Positions 43,201 to 55,218 of a stretch of DNA of 64,000 nt are shown here, one piece after another (the stretch's first letter is position 1; each line of letters begins with the position of its first letter). Source of the stretch: Ephydatia muelleri (taxonomy: Eukaryota; Porifera; Demospongiae; Spongillida; Spongillidae); NCBI GenBank assembly GCA_013339895.1, contig JABACO010000009.1:9080071-9144070 (forward strand), given 5' to 3'. Position numbers and translations under genes: made by a program. The notes beneath the pieces are model-generated. The model was not told the DNA's origin, made no database searches, and was given only the letters and a program-made list of their open reading frames with translations.

Positions 43201-46200
43201 GGAGGGCAAGTGTGTTGTGCCTATTTGGCTTAGCTAGTGTACCTTCCACTAGGTTTCTGCTGTCAGTGATCACAACAATGGTGAAAAAGACCAGTCCAGA
43301 GCTGGAGGCTGTACTGGAGAAGATCAGTCGGCTGAAAGGTAGAGAGAATATATCTCCCCTCCTCCCACTACCTCCCACCCTCTTTCATTGTCTGGGATCT
43401 TCCTTCTTTTCTTTTGACTCATCCCCTCTCCCTCCCTCTCTCTCCCTCCCTCCCACTCTCCCTCTTCTTCTCCCTCTCTCTCTCTCCATCTCTCCCTCTC
43501 TCTCTCCCTCTCCCTCTCCCTCTCCCTCTCCCTCTCTCTCCCTCCCCTCTCCATCTCTCTCCCTCTATCTCTCTCTCTCCCTCACCCTTTCCTCCCTCAC
43601 CCTCTCAGCCTTGCCCCCAGCTGCTAATGGTGTGCATTTGCCAACGGCTGAGGAGGCACTCAAATACACTCTGTTCCTGGTCGATGTGAACCAACTCTTT
43701 GACGTCGCCCTTGGCATGTATGACTTTGATCTGGTGCTGATGGTGGCAGAGAGGTCTCAGAAGGTTGTCTTAATGTCTTGTGGTTGCCATGCGTATGATT
43801 CTTTTTTGTCCAATCGTAGGATCCGAAAGAGTACCTTCCGTTTCTGAATGAATTGCGACGCCTCCCCCTCCACTACCAGAGGTTTCGCATAGACCAGCAC
43901 CTCAAGAGATATGGAAAGGCATTGGTCCATTTAAGCCAATGCGGTAAGTGAGGGAGGGCACTTTCTGTTGCATATCGCAATACAAGGAGGCACTAATTGG
44001 AGAGGTATATCGTGGTAGAGCGCCCATTCACATTTTGTGAAATAAATTTAGAGGGCTTTTCAATTTCATTATTAGATGGCCAGCTGCATAATTAGATGGC
44101 CAGCTGCATCATTAGATGGCCAGCTGCATTATTAGATGGCCAGCTGCATTATTAGATGGCCAGCTGCATCATTAGATGGCCAGCTGCATCATTAGATGGC
44201 CAGCTGCATTATTAGATGGCCAGCTGCATTATTAGATGGCCAGCTGCATCATTAGATGGCCAGCTGCATTATTAGATGGCCAGCTGCATCATTAGATGGC
44301 CAGCTGCATCATTAGATGGCCAGCTGCATCATTAGATGGCCAGCTGCATCATTAGATGGCCAGCTGCATTATTAGATGGCCAGCTGCATCATTAGTCTTT
44401 TTTTTCTTTCTTTTTTTAAAAATAAAGTCTCTTTTATCACTCCTGCTTTGTGTTGTGCTACTAGGGTGTCGTTTATGAAACTTTATTTTCAATTTGAAAC
44501 TGTATCGTAGCAACATGTTGTTGAAGAAAACATGTTGTTCCCATCTATGGAATTCGTATAGTTTCACACCTGTCTTTAAGAGGCATCTGTTTACTTGGGC
44601 CCACAGGGGCCGAGAGATTTGAGGAGTGCGTAGGCTTCATGTGCCAGCACAGTCTGTACAGGGAAGCTTTAGATATCTTCAACGACAAGGGTTCCCCTCA
44701 GTACAAGGTAGGGTAGTGTGTTCTCATGGCTGCCATGTACATACACATGTACTTGTGTGTGGGTGCTTTGTATGCGTATATGTATGTGTGTATATGTGTT
44801 GTGTATACGTGTTGTGTATGGATGCAGACAGTTGCTTCGTCCTATGGAGACTACCTGTTGGAGAAAGCACTCTACAAAGACGCTGGAATTAGTGAGTTGT
44901 TTATTTGTCACACCCTCTCTCCATCCCTCTCTCCCCTCTCCCCTCTCCCCTCTCCCCTCTCCCCTCTCCCCTCTCCCCTCTCCCCTCTCCCCTCTCCCCT
45001 CCCTCTCCCTCTCCCTCTCCCTCCCTCCTCTCTTCACCCTCCCTCTTCTCCCTCTCTCCCTCCCTCCCTCTCTCCCTCTCCCCCTCCCTCCCTCACTCCC
45101 TCTCTCTTTTCACCCTCCCTCCCCTCTCCCGTCCAACTGAGATTAAGGGATGAGTTTTGTTTGCAGTGTACACCCTGTGTGGTAACCTCCCCAAGGCCTT
45201 AGCTGCCTTTGAGAAGGCTAGGATGTGGTCAGAGGTGTTTGTCCTCTCCTCCAAGCTTGGCTTTGGCGAGGCAGATAGGATACAGCTAGCCAGAAGGGTG
45301 GCAGGTGGGCACACATGTAGGAGAGATTTCATGTCTCCATTTGTCAACTGTTGTTTGTTGTCCCGTGTAGCGTCCCTCAAGGATGCCCGTCGTCATGGAG
45401 ATGCTGCCACTGTTCTTCTTGACTATGCGAAGGTGAATATTGTGTTGCAAGAGGAGGAGGAGGTTTGGGTGTGGGGGGGGGGGGGGGAGGTTGAAGATGA
45501 CCAAAGTGTATGAGAGAGTTAGAGGATTGAACGAACAGGTTGGATCTTGGTATCTGGACGTTACTTAGGAATTGGGAGGGAGGGGGGGGGGGGAAGAATG
45601 TATGACGATCATAGTTTGAAAGAGTTCCGGACTTCTGTACTTGAGCAAAGAAACAAGGAAATGTTATTTGTGGGAAAACTATTTGAAAATCAGAAAGAGA
45701 ATGTCACGATACAAATGGTGACTAATGTGGGTTCTATTTATAGGATGTGGACGAATGTGTGGACTGCTTGCTTCAGGGCAGTCTATGGGAGGAGGCACAG
45801 AGGATCGTGAGTGCAGTGGGTTTGGACTTACTGTCCCACCTGACCATCTTTGTCAAACACCTTGTTAGATGTACCTGCACGGACGTTTGGGACTAGTGGA
45901 GACCCATCTGAAACCAAGCTTAGTTCACAGTGAGTACAAAATATGCCGATTAATGCATGACGATTGTTTGTGTGTGTGTTGTGTGTGTGTGTGTGTATGT
46001 GTGTGTGTTACAGCTCAGCAGTCATTGGTCGCGCTCGTGATGAGCATGAAGGAGACGTTTTCGAGACACGTTGCGCGCCTGGAGATTGTGAGGGTGGAGA
46101 AGGCAAAGCGTCAGCAGGCTATCGAAGGTATTGCCGTGGATACGTGGCACCTGATGTGGCTGGCAATATGAAACATACAAACATGCACAAATGCATATGT

Positions 46201-46573
46201 ACAATACATACATGTAGTCATGTTTTCACAAACATGCATACATCATACACATACACATACATGTACACATGCGTGTGTGTACACACGTGCACACATATAC
46301 ACATGCATTCACAACACGCACACACCCAAATATCACACAGACGGCACCTATGCGGCTGATGAAAGGGACGCGGACTTATTTTCAGACACGTCCAGTGTTA
46401 CGGGACAGTCTGTTGCGTCGTCAAGGGCCTCAAAAGCTTCAGGGTGAGGAGTGGAAGGGGAAGGGTAGTGTTTGGAGGAGGAGATTGTGATGGGTGTGGC
46501 AGGATGCTAAACATGCATCTTCAGTGTGCATGTTATCTCGTGTGAACCTAATTGCCTTATATGTGCAGCTGTT

Positions 46574-46624
<51 letters not shown>

Positions 46625-47579
46625 TTGGGATTTTGTGTCTACAATGTTGGCAGACATGTCATGCAGTTGGCAGGGTGCACTATGTTTGTGTTTGTGTTGC
46701 AGGCGCTCATCAAAGAATCGCCGCAAAACTGAACGCAAGAAGCGTAGCCTGAAGGAAGGAAGTTTGTACGAAGACATAGCCTTGGTGGAAGCTGTCAGTG
46801 AACTAGTGTGCACAGCAGACAGAATGCAAGGTGTGTGCTTTTAGGGGGGGGGGGCACACATCTCTTCCATCGAATCTGTCACTTTCTCTGACACAGATGA
46901 GGTAGGGTCTCTGCTCCACCTCTTGGCTCAGTACGACTGCACAGCACTTGCAAGAAGCTTGCAGTCGGAGTTTGCAGCCCTGATGCGGGTGGTGAGGGAT
47001 GGAATACCTCGTGTGTGGAAGCCGGCACCAAGTGTGGTACGGTGTGTGTATGTGCATTTATGTGTGTGTGTGTGTGTGTATGTGTGTATTTGTGTGTGCA
47101 TGTGTGTGTGCATGCATACATGTGTATGTGGATGTGTATGTATGTGTGCATTTGTATGTGCATGTGTGTGTGTGAATGTATATGTGTGTATGTGTGTGTG
47201 CATGTATTGTGCATATATATGCGTGTGCATGTATGTGTGCATGTGTGTGCGTGTGTGTGGGTGGGTGAAAAAACTAGTCTGCAAGTGCATATGTGTTAAC
47301 TGTGTATATGTGTGCGTATCATGGAATGCTGGCTATGTTGGTATGTGCAGATGCAGGTGCCATAGGGGGGTGTGTTCTGTGAGGTGTGTTTTACAACACC
47401 TTTATCTGCAGGTGATCAACTCCGGAGACACAAAGCAACCTGTTGCTGTGGAGATGGAAGGTTGTTTAATTGTGTGGGGTTGGGGGAGGAGGGGGAATTA
47501 TGTGTCAACCCACTTTCCCTTGGCAGTTCAAGCACCGAAAGTGAGGGAGTTGGCATGGCAACTGGGCATGCTGGGATGA
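31393..47579 (+). CDS. ELP1: Elongator complex protein 1 (ELP1/IKAP), complete, 1281 aa, 32 exons
   Basis: Scaffold subunit of Elongator, which makes the cm5/ncm5 modification of wobble uridine in tRNAs. Exons: 31393-31539, 31628-31774, 32310-32472, 32550-32638, 32750-32840, 33545-33635, 36146-36366, 36645-36893, 36966-37212, 39038-39196, 39716-39819, 39897-39994, 40086-40245, 40868-40950, 41180-41332, 42324-42403, 42617-42751, 43253-43338, 43621-43763, 43820-43943, 44607-44707, 44828-44891, 45167-45304, 45371-45432, 45744-45806, 45869-45929, 46014-46127, 46341-46443, 46703-46830, 46897-47036, 47412-47460, 47527-47579. All phases fit. It starts MRNL as in other animals. The WD40 propellers (about 1-660) include [30 protein letters not shown] and YHWYLKQEL. 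The helical solenoid has [28 protein letters not shown] and [20 protein letters not shown]. The basic tRNA-binding segment [18 protein letters not shown] is near residue 1160. Exon 11 ends in a GC donor (39820). Human length is 1332. Confidence 0.95.
33641..35757 (+). repeat. 2.1-kb pyrimidine-rich minisatellite in ELP1 intron 6
   Basis: 20-bp units. The first block is homogeneous (CTCCTCCCTCCTCTGCTCAC, about 22 copies, 33651-34085). The second is variable (CTCCTCCCTCCATTGCACAC with TGTACAC, TGCCCAC and 16/17-bp deletion variants) to 35757. No stop codon arises in the sense frames, which creates spurious 500-700-codon frames. I see no AG dinucleotide on the sense strand from just after the exon 6 donor until about 35840. 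The complementary strand is GGAGGGAGGAGG-rich. Confidence 0.95.
37213..39037. other. ELP1 intron 9 with an inserted unknown repeat and a G52 tract
   Basis: Contains a pure G run at 37838-37889. Interrupted open frames in 37900-38720 (e.g. [20 protein letters not shown], about 38440-38500) look like a decayed protein-coding element I cannot name. No LTR or TIR seen. Confidence 0.4.
39245..39705 (+). repeat. Pyrimidine-rich minisatellite in ELP1 intron 10
   Basis: Units of about 38-41 bp built from CTCCCTTCTCCCCTCCTTCC and TGCTCCCCCTCTCTCCTC. No AG dinucleotide is visible in the intron before the true acceptor at 39714-39715. Confidence 0.9.
40246..40740 (+). repeat. GT-rich microsatellite in ELP1 intron 13
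   Basis: TGTGTGTATGTGTGGTGTTG-type units, then TGTGTCTG units. It starts right at the exon 13 donor (GTGAGCGTGTGT). Confidence 0.95.
41493..41803 (+). repeat. 26-bp minisatellite in ELP1 intron 15
   Basis: About 12 copies of a unit containing CCATCTTGTCTAGACATAGT followed by CCTGGG. Units are nearly perfect, with C/T changes. Confidence 0.95.
42752..43215 (+). repeat. 28-bp minisatellite made from the ELP1 exon 17 end plus 5' splice site
   Basis: Exon 17 ends GCTTGAACTAGGGGAGGACAG|GTATGT. The array that follows repeats GCTTGAACTAGGGGAGGGCAG followed by GTGTGTG, about 16 units with one-base variants. Each unit therefore carries a copy of the exon end and a GT donor. Confidence 0.92.
43425..43605 (+). 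repeat. CT-rich simple repeat before ELP1 exon 19
   Basis: (CTCTCTCC)n-like tract acting as an extended polypyrimidine tract. A similar CTCTCCC array lies at about 44925-45000 before exon 23. Confidence 0.9.
44074..44395 (+). repeat. 20-bp minisatellite in ELP1 intron 20
   Basis: About 16 copies of ATTAGATGGCCAGCTGCATC (C/T at the last base), containing GGCCAGCTG. Highly homogeneous, so recently expanded. Confidence 0.95.
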
Positions 47580-48833
47580 GCCTATCAACACTGTCCCTAT
47601 ATATGAGCTCAGATAACTCTTGTGTCTTATGTGAATCAGTTGTTTTCGTACGCTTATATCATTTTTGAAGGAAGAGGGAGAAAGGCCAGGTGGAAGAGGT
47701 GAAAATATGTGGGCAATGGTATGCAAGAGGTCACAAATATGGCGTCTCCAACAGGGAGGGGAGTTAGTGAAGGTGATGAATTAGTTAAACGCAACATATC
47801 ATTATATTTGTACGATGATAATATCGCGATATACAAAAGCAAAAATTAGTGTGGACTTTGCATATCGCACTGTAACCAGTCCCGTTGAAGCTGGATACCA
47901 CCGGGGAGTGCCGTTTTTGTCAAATGTACACTACTTGCTCCCGTATACTATCACTGCGTGGTATAAATGGTTGATACTAAAGTGCGTTTCCTTGAGCCGG
48001 CACTTATTATTATTATTGCGTTCCCACCTTGTAGTTGTACGGGATGAAGGAGACGGAAAGCATATTTGCAATGGCATTCAAACAAAATAGATTACATCAC
48101 CGCTACACGTAGTGGTGATGTAATCCGAATAGCTGGTCTGGGAACGAGACTACAATTTGTCCGTCCTCGTCAAGTGCTAGGTGGGATACGAGAAAAAAAA
48201 AACAAAAAAACAAGCGGCATACCAAAGTCCACTTCTATATTTCCTATCCATTGATTGCAATTGTCTATCTTGTCCCTGCTTTGAGCTCCTCAACGTGCGT
48301 TCTGGGCTGCAGGAAAGGTGGTGATTTGTGCTGCAATTTAAAAGATCCGAACAAAAATAATGATACACGCAGCTGTACATTTCAGAAGTTAAAATGAATA
48401 TTCAGTGGCGGGAAGAAAATAGTGTTTACTATCTCCATGCATGCACACTCGAGGGGCAAAATATAATATATAAATAAAATACACTGACGCACAATTACAT
48501 ACACATAACAATTCATGAGGGCACAATCCTGGTGAGGATAGCCGAAGATGGCAATCTTAATTGGGCCACTTATTTCTTATGGCGGGATCTGCCTGATGCG
48601 GAAAAAGGGCGTGGTGGCGAATATTAAAAAAAAAACCTATATAGTGTACTCAGAAATTACGGCGCTTTGCTGCCCTATGCAGGTATGGATACAGATAGCA
48701 GCTCTTTGCGGTCCAAAGCAGCAAGTGCAGCGAATGGCACGTCCGAGCGTAAGCATTATACACTACAGCAAAAGGTTTCACTCGCTTCAGCGTTTTAGTT
48801 GTGCACATCAAAACTAGGCTAGTTCATGTATTT

Positions 48834-48912
<79 letters not shown>

Positions 48913-49005
48913 TACACACACACACACACATACACACACCTACACACACACGTGCACATTTAATCAGTGCAAAACAGCAGCAGTATCAGCGAAGAGGACG
49001 TGACG
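47580..49005. other. Intergenic region ELP1 to MCTP-a
   Basis: Contains a MITE core at 48090-48152 (GATTACATCACCGCTACACG and its reverse complement) and (CA)n at 48836-48950. No protein gene is supported. A 5' untranslated or short coding first exon of MCTP-a may lie here. Confidence 0.5.
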
Positions 49006-52000
49006 ATGGACGAGCGTGGTGGAGTGGTCCCAGTGAACTCCGACAAAAAAGCGTCGAAAAGAAGGTTTCTCCTCTTTCGCCGCAGACGCAAGCGGCCTTC
49101 TGACGACTCTTTGCCGTATGAATCCGACACGCCAAAGGTCACCAATTCGATGATTGAGAGCGAAACTTCTGAGATGGATATAACAGGACTATCGATGTGC
49201 CCTTCGGAGGCCCTCCAAATAAACGGAGATGCATCAAACGCGCCACCCGCCGTTCCCAAGGGCGATGCAGAAAAACTGTCCATTCAAGCCGCCGAAACAA
49301 CAGACATGAACAAAGTCACGGCACGCTCGGTATGTACGTTTTGCAATTGTGTGTACGTAGCACGATTTGGGCCTAAACAACCTTGTGCCCTTGTGTTGAT
49401 GCTCAGGGCATATGCAAGATGTGGCCCATTAAGGGATTATCTTGTGGGTCTTCATTCTAACAGCCAGCTCTGACGGAAGCACTCAGCTGTGAGGAACAAG
49501 AGTACATTGTGCAGGTGACACTGGACTCTGGCCACAACCTAGCCATCAGGGATAAATCTGGTGCGTGCATATACTGCTGCACTGTGTGTTGCAATCATGG
49601 TAGCCCCTCCCCTTTCCCCTCCCCACAGGAAGTAGTGACCCGTATGTCAAGTTCAAACACAAACACTTTAAGTATCGGAGTGCATTTCTCAACCAGAACC
49701 TTAACCCTCAGTGGAACGAGATAATCTCTTTTAAGACAACCGATCTCTCCAGTCCACTTCAGATGCAAGTGTTTGACCATGATTATGGATCTGCTGATGA
49801 TTTCATGGGTGCAGCCTCTGTGAACCTTGACAAATTTGCAGATGGACAGTATGTGCATGTGTATATGTGTGTATGTGTGTGTGTGTTGTGTGTGTATAAT
49901 TGTGTTATGGATTTTTGTATGTTATGGGTGCTAATTAATTACTTCCTTCCACTGTTTGTCAGGGTTCACATGAGAGATGTTGGCCTAAGTGATCCAAGTT
50001 GTCCACACGAGAATCTCGGCTACATTAGACTGTTCATAAAGATAGATTGCAACGATTCAAAGTTGACCACCAAAACGGTAAGCTTCACTTAATTCTGATT
50101 TGCAGCTTTTATGTGTCATTTAAAATTGCCAGGATAAAAACAGCATAATACAGCAGGATGGAAAGAAAATGGCAAAGAGCATTTTAACTGTGACCTTACT
50201 GAATGGTGAAGATCTGCCATCAATGGATGACAATGGTGCGCTAAATACTTCACAAACGGTCAATTTTAAGGACCATTTGTGTGTTTGTGTGTGTGCATGT
50301 GTATGTGTGTGTGAATATGTGTGTGTAGAAATATATAAGCTTGTTTTGGTGTGCAGAACGAAAATCCTAAAGCATTTATTATAGTGTATAATGCTTACAT
50401 TCTGCTATCTTTGTGTATGTGTATGTGTGTGTGTGTATGTGTTATATGTGTGCACATGTGTGGACCTTATATTACAGGTGTCTTCTTGGGTGGAGCGAGT
50501 CATTGCCACCTCAGTGAACAATCCTATTATCTAGCACAATAGCCAAAAATGTAGAAATGTTAGCAATGTAAGCTGCAATAGATAACTTTGATCTTGAATA
50601 TCTTCCTGTGGACGCTAAGCCTGCTCAGCACATCCAAACACACACACACACACACACACACGTGCACACATACATGCGCATAATACGCACACGTGCAACA
50701 TCTCTCTAAAGGCCTCAGTGATCCCTATTGCAAGTTCAGACTGGGTTCTCAGAGGTACAAGAGCAAGGTCAGTCGTTCCACCCGAGACTAGGCCTATTGA
50801 TAAATTACACTATGCTGTACTACATGCTTTCAAGACATAACTATTTGTGATAATTCCACTGCATTTTGAATACATGGGTGATGTTGTACATTGGATACCA
50901 CCATAGTACTTTCACAGGTGAAGTTCAAAACCCTCAACCCTCAATGGAAGGAGAAATTTGACTTTAGAGTGTTTGAAGGAGATGACACGTTGAACATTGA
51001 AGTGTGGGACAGGGACTTCCCCTCAGCTGATGATTACATGGGAGTGTAAGTTAAGTACCAATGGAATTTCCCTGACTCCTTAACCTCTGTGCCTTTTGTC
51101 AGTTGCAATGTGGAGCTGGGGACCCTGGTACCAGACAAGACATATGATCTCACTCTCCCCCTGGTGGACAGTGGGTGTGGCTCCATCCACCTCCTCCTGT
51201 GTCTCTCTGGAATGGCGGTGAACAAGATGGACGAGTGTGATGGTCCTCAGAACGATGAGGAGAGTTATGTGAGTGGAGATGTCAGTATGTGTGCAGTCAC
51301 ATTGTAGTGTACACAGATGCATGAATAAAATGCATGGAATGATTTTTATCAACTCTTTCTTTAAAGGGCTGGTTGAGTTCATTGAAACTGAAATCTATCA
51401 AAGATGTCGGACAGCTGAAAGTAAAAAGTGGGTGAGCGCTATTACGAACCGATAGTTAATTGACCTCAACACACACATGCAGTTGGTGGGATCGTCAGGC
51501 TGAACATAGGAGGTTAGTGGAGGGAGGGGAGGAGAGGGAGAAGGATCTGAGTCATTGACCCCCCAAATATAGTGAATGCTAATCTGTTTGCTACACTGGA
51601 AGTCGGAAACTCTCAGATGAGGACAGATGTTGTTTACAAGTGTGCAAGTCCCATGTGGAACAAAACCTTCTTCTTGTGAGCCCCTCCCTTTTTATTCTAC
51701 GCACATCCCCATCCCTTGCTCCCTCCCCCTCCCTCCCTCCCTCCCTCCATCACTACATCTATTTTACTTGTTCAATCTCTCATGTATGGGGTATGCTCTT
51801 GATAAAGCAATGTTAAGGATATTCACGATGACCTTGAGGTGACAGTATACAATGAGCGCAAGACTGGCAAGAATGAATTTGTAGGGAAACTGGTTATACC
51901 TCTACTTAGGGTAAGCCCCTGATCATTCATACAGTATTCGTATTTGGTGGGAGCAAGCGAAGCCATCTCTAACTTGGAGAAGAGTTTCTGGTCACACTGG

Positions 52001-53633
52001 AGTAAGATTTCGCCTCATTTTGTACATTCTACAGCTGAGGTGTGGGACTGCCAAGATGTATGCACTCAAGGACAAGCATTGCAATATGAAAGCGAAAGCA
52101 GGAGGTGTGGTCATGCTAGAATGTGATCTTGTCTACAACCATGTAAGGGCAGCTGTAAGGACGTTCAAGCCAAGAGAAGTGAAGATGATGGAGAAGGAGG
52201 AGAAGTTTAACAGAAAGGCAAGAGAAGGGGTCCTAGCTGACTGTCACTGCTGTCCATTGCAACATACATCACAACAGAAGTTCCACTATTTATTTACACA
52301 TTAGGATGGTAGATCCGGGTGATAGTGTAGTACACATTTTGTGCAATTCCAGGTGTTGATGTCCAATATTCGGAGAGCCACATATCTGGGCCGAACACTT
52401 CTGTCCACCTGGCATTTCATCCAAAGCCTGTGGTCCTGGGAAGACAAGTGGCTCTCTGCAATATCCTTCTTTGTAAGCCAGAGTCTCCTCCTCAGATGTC
52501 ACACAAATGGATCGTGTTTTCTTTGTAGCTGTTTGTCGTGGCCTGTCTCCTGGCTGAGGTGTGGATGGTGTTCCCTCTCCTCATCCTCCTCCTCCTCTAT
52601 GGGTACATGGTGGTCTACATGAGAGGACACCACTTGTGGCAGATTGATAGCAGAAGAAAGTCAAGGCACAGAGATGGAGATGATGAAGAAGAGAGCTCAA
52701 TGGAGGTGAGAACCTACACCACTACAAGCACCTCTCACATGTGGAGTTGATGTGTGCACACACACATATGCACACACACATGCACACACACTTGCACGCA
52801 TACATGCACACACTTGCACACACACATGCACACACACTTGCACACACACTTGCACACACACATGCACACACACACACAGGAACTTGAAGGATCAGAGTTG
52901 GAAGATGAAGGTGACCCAACAGCTGAAGACCAGTCAAAGGCTGGGATCAGTCAAAAGTTCAAACAGCTGCAAAGAGTACTACTTTTACTCCAGACCCTCC
53001 TGGGACAGCTGGCTGATCTAGGAGAGAGGATACACAAGTGAGCCAGCCAGTCCTTCTATACTAGCATTGGTATTCTGTTTCATTTATTATGGATAAAACT
53101 GAAAATCAACGTCAATTATTAGTTCAGATAACCATTTCAAATGCTTCTTTTGCAGTTTCTGTCACTGGAGAGTCCCATGGTTGTGTTGGTTGGCAATCAC
53201 AGTACTGACGGTAGCCATGGTGATTGTATACTTCATTCCTCTGCGTTACATCATACTGGCATGGGGTAAGTGCACTGGTGGGTTGCCAAGACTCCTGACA
53301 AAGTCATGATGTTATTCTCTGTCAGGAGTGAACAAGTTCACAAAGAGGCTAAGAAATCCTCACTACATTGATAACCAAGAACTGCTGGACTTCATATCCA
53401 GGGCTCCTACATATAAGCAGCTGGTTAGTACATTGATAACCAATTCTAAACATAAATCCGTTTACCTCTTCTACTTTCTGTGCTCCTCTGGTCTTTCCCT
53501 TCATCTCTCTGCAAAGCATAAATGGAATGAAGTGTCAGTACAAGTTGAATCAAAAAGGCTGAAAGTACAAATGTCCAGTTCTGATAATGAATGCTTTGTC
53601 TCAAAACAGGCCACCACAGGATCTTCCAAATGA
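49006..53633 (+). CDS. MCTP: MCTP-a: multiple C2 domain and transmembrane protein, complete (822 aa, 19 exons)
   Basis: ER/endosome-type membrane protein with C2 domains, implicated in Ca2+-dependent membrane functions. Exons: 49006-49329, 49464-49560, 49629-49848, 49963-50077, 50133-50235, 50712-50767, 50918-51045, 51103-51268, 51367-51427, 51483-51512 (30 nt), 51573-51675, 51808-51910, 52035-52217, 52353-52472, 52529-52705, 52880-53037, 53156-53265, 53326-53423, 53517-53633. C2A (about 118-230) and C2B (about 263-395) keep the acidic Ca2+ loops ([41 protein letters not shown]). C2C (about 410-545) lacks the SDP loop and has [12 protein letters not shown], so it is probably Ca2+-independent. 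TM1 lies near 604-640, TM2 near 721-745, followed by the family tail [20 protein letters not shown]. Exon 13 ends in a GC donor (52218). The start could be further upstream. Confidence 0.93.
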
Positions 53634-54656
53634 TCCTAAATAAGGAATCTATGTATTTGTGCTGTGTGTGTGTCTGCTGTGATTTTTATTTATCAGCAAT
53701 GAATGTATTTTGCCAAAATCCATAGCTGCCTAAGTCAGTAACATAATACATTTCCTTGTCCACAAAGAAGTTGTGAGGTCAGACCACTGGAGCATCCAAG
53801 TGTCTAACAGTCTTGCAAAGTTAAAATTCAGTCCAATTGTAGTTATATTGTGCATGTGGCTACAATTGATAATTCGATTAAACCAATATCAGTAATAGGA
53901 ATAATTATGAAAATTCTGCTCCACTTAATCAAGATTATTTAATCAGTTGTCAAGATCTCCTCAGCACAAAGGTTGGAAACGAGTCACGTGTGCAATACAT
54001 TATGCTGTATAGGTGCCAGTATAATCAACATGGTATCAGGTTAACCTATAGCGTTACCATTTTCGATGCCTACGTCAGTAGGGTCTGGGCACGAGACTAT
54101 AACAGGCGTACTCCACATTTTATGAGGATAAATCTCGCTACAATGTTTTACCTGATTTGCTGATTTGGGTACACAAACACCAAATTGGCCTATGCGGTAT
54201 CCATTTCATTGGAGCATAGAGTTTGCATTTTTGAGCTGGTTAGGCGGCGGATACAGGAATGGAGGTATGATATAGAGGGAGTGTCACATTTACACGCAAG
54301 CTCCCCCCATCGGGGTCTGGGGCTCCATCCCAGAAGCTATCGCTTTTTATGTTATACAAATCGCTATAAAAATCACTAATGCACAATACACAATAGCTTG
54401 CATTGTGCGCTAGCGAAAAGAGGGGAGGGGCCTTATATGGGCTTGCAACCCCCCCCCCCCCCCCCCCCCTGTACCCGCCCCTGCACACCCTGCAACGCGC
54501 AGCAGCCATACTTGCTTCCCAGCGCTCGTTTGCAAGCTCTTCGGAGTTCCTTATTTTCGCTGTCAGGCAGAGAGTCACGTGTGCATAGAAGACAGTCAAT
54601 CCAAAGGTCAATTGACACTGTTCACTTTGAAACATGACTCCTCGTCACGCCAGCCT

Positions 54657-54760
54657 CTTGTCTCGTTCCCAGTCCCAAATTACGCAGCTGCGGGTGGATT
54701 ACATCACCGTAAATTTTTCGTGTAGCAGCTACGTAATTTGGGTCTGGGAACGAAACTAGT
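54657..54760. mobile_element. MITE of the CTAGTCTCG family
   Basis: TGTCTCGTTCCCAGTCCCAA on the left; TTGGGTCTGGGAACGAAACTA on the right with a GGATTACATCACCG core. Diverged from the 7742 copy. Confidence 0.65.
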
Positions 54761-54816
54761 CAATGCTTCCTGCCTGCCACCTGTCACTTGTTTCAGAACA
54801 AAACCAGCTACTAGCG

Positions 54817-54818
<2 letters not shown>

Positions 54819-54847
<29 letters not shown>

Positions 54848-54993
54848 TTCCCCCGCTACGTGTCTGAATCTGATTCGCTACCCAAAGAGGTGATACAATT
54901 CGCGATGCGGGCATAATTTCCACTTTGTTCCAGATACCATTGGAAAATTATGCCCGCCTCACGGCTGAATCGGGTAGTCTGATTCAGACGAGT
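54819..54993. repeat. C homopolymer plus small foldback element
   Basis: A C run at about 54819-54847 is followed by a foldback whose arms contain TCTGATTCGCTACCC with GCGGGCATAATTTCC on one side, and GGAAAATTATGCCCGC with GGGTAGTCTGATTCAGA on the other. Confidence 0.6.
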
Positions 54994-55218
54994 AGAAAAC
55001 TGGCTGTGTTGCAGTGATGTAATGACTAAACTTCAGCCGGTTGTTTTCATTTGTGGCTCAATCTAGGGTATAGTCTCGTACCCAGACCCAACTTTTCGCA
55101 GCAGAGCAAGGATCTTGTCAGTTGTGACCTAGCTAGCTACCTAGTACAAACATTATGCCGTCAGATGGTGACCGTTGAATTTACTAATGGAAGTTTCGAA
55201 GTAGGCTGTCAGTTCCAC

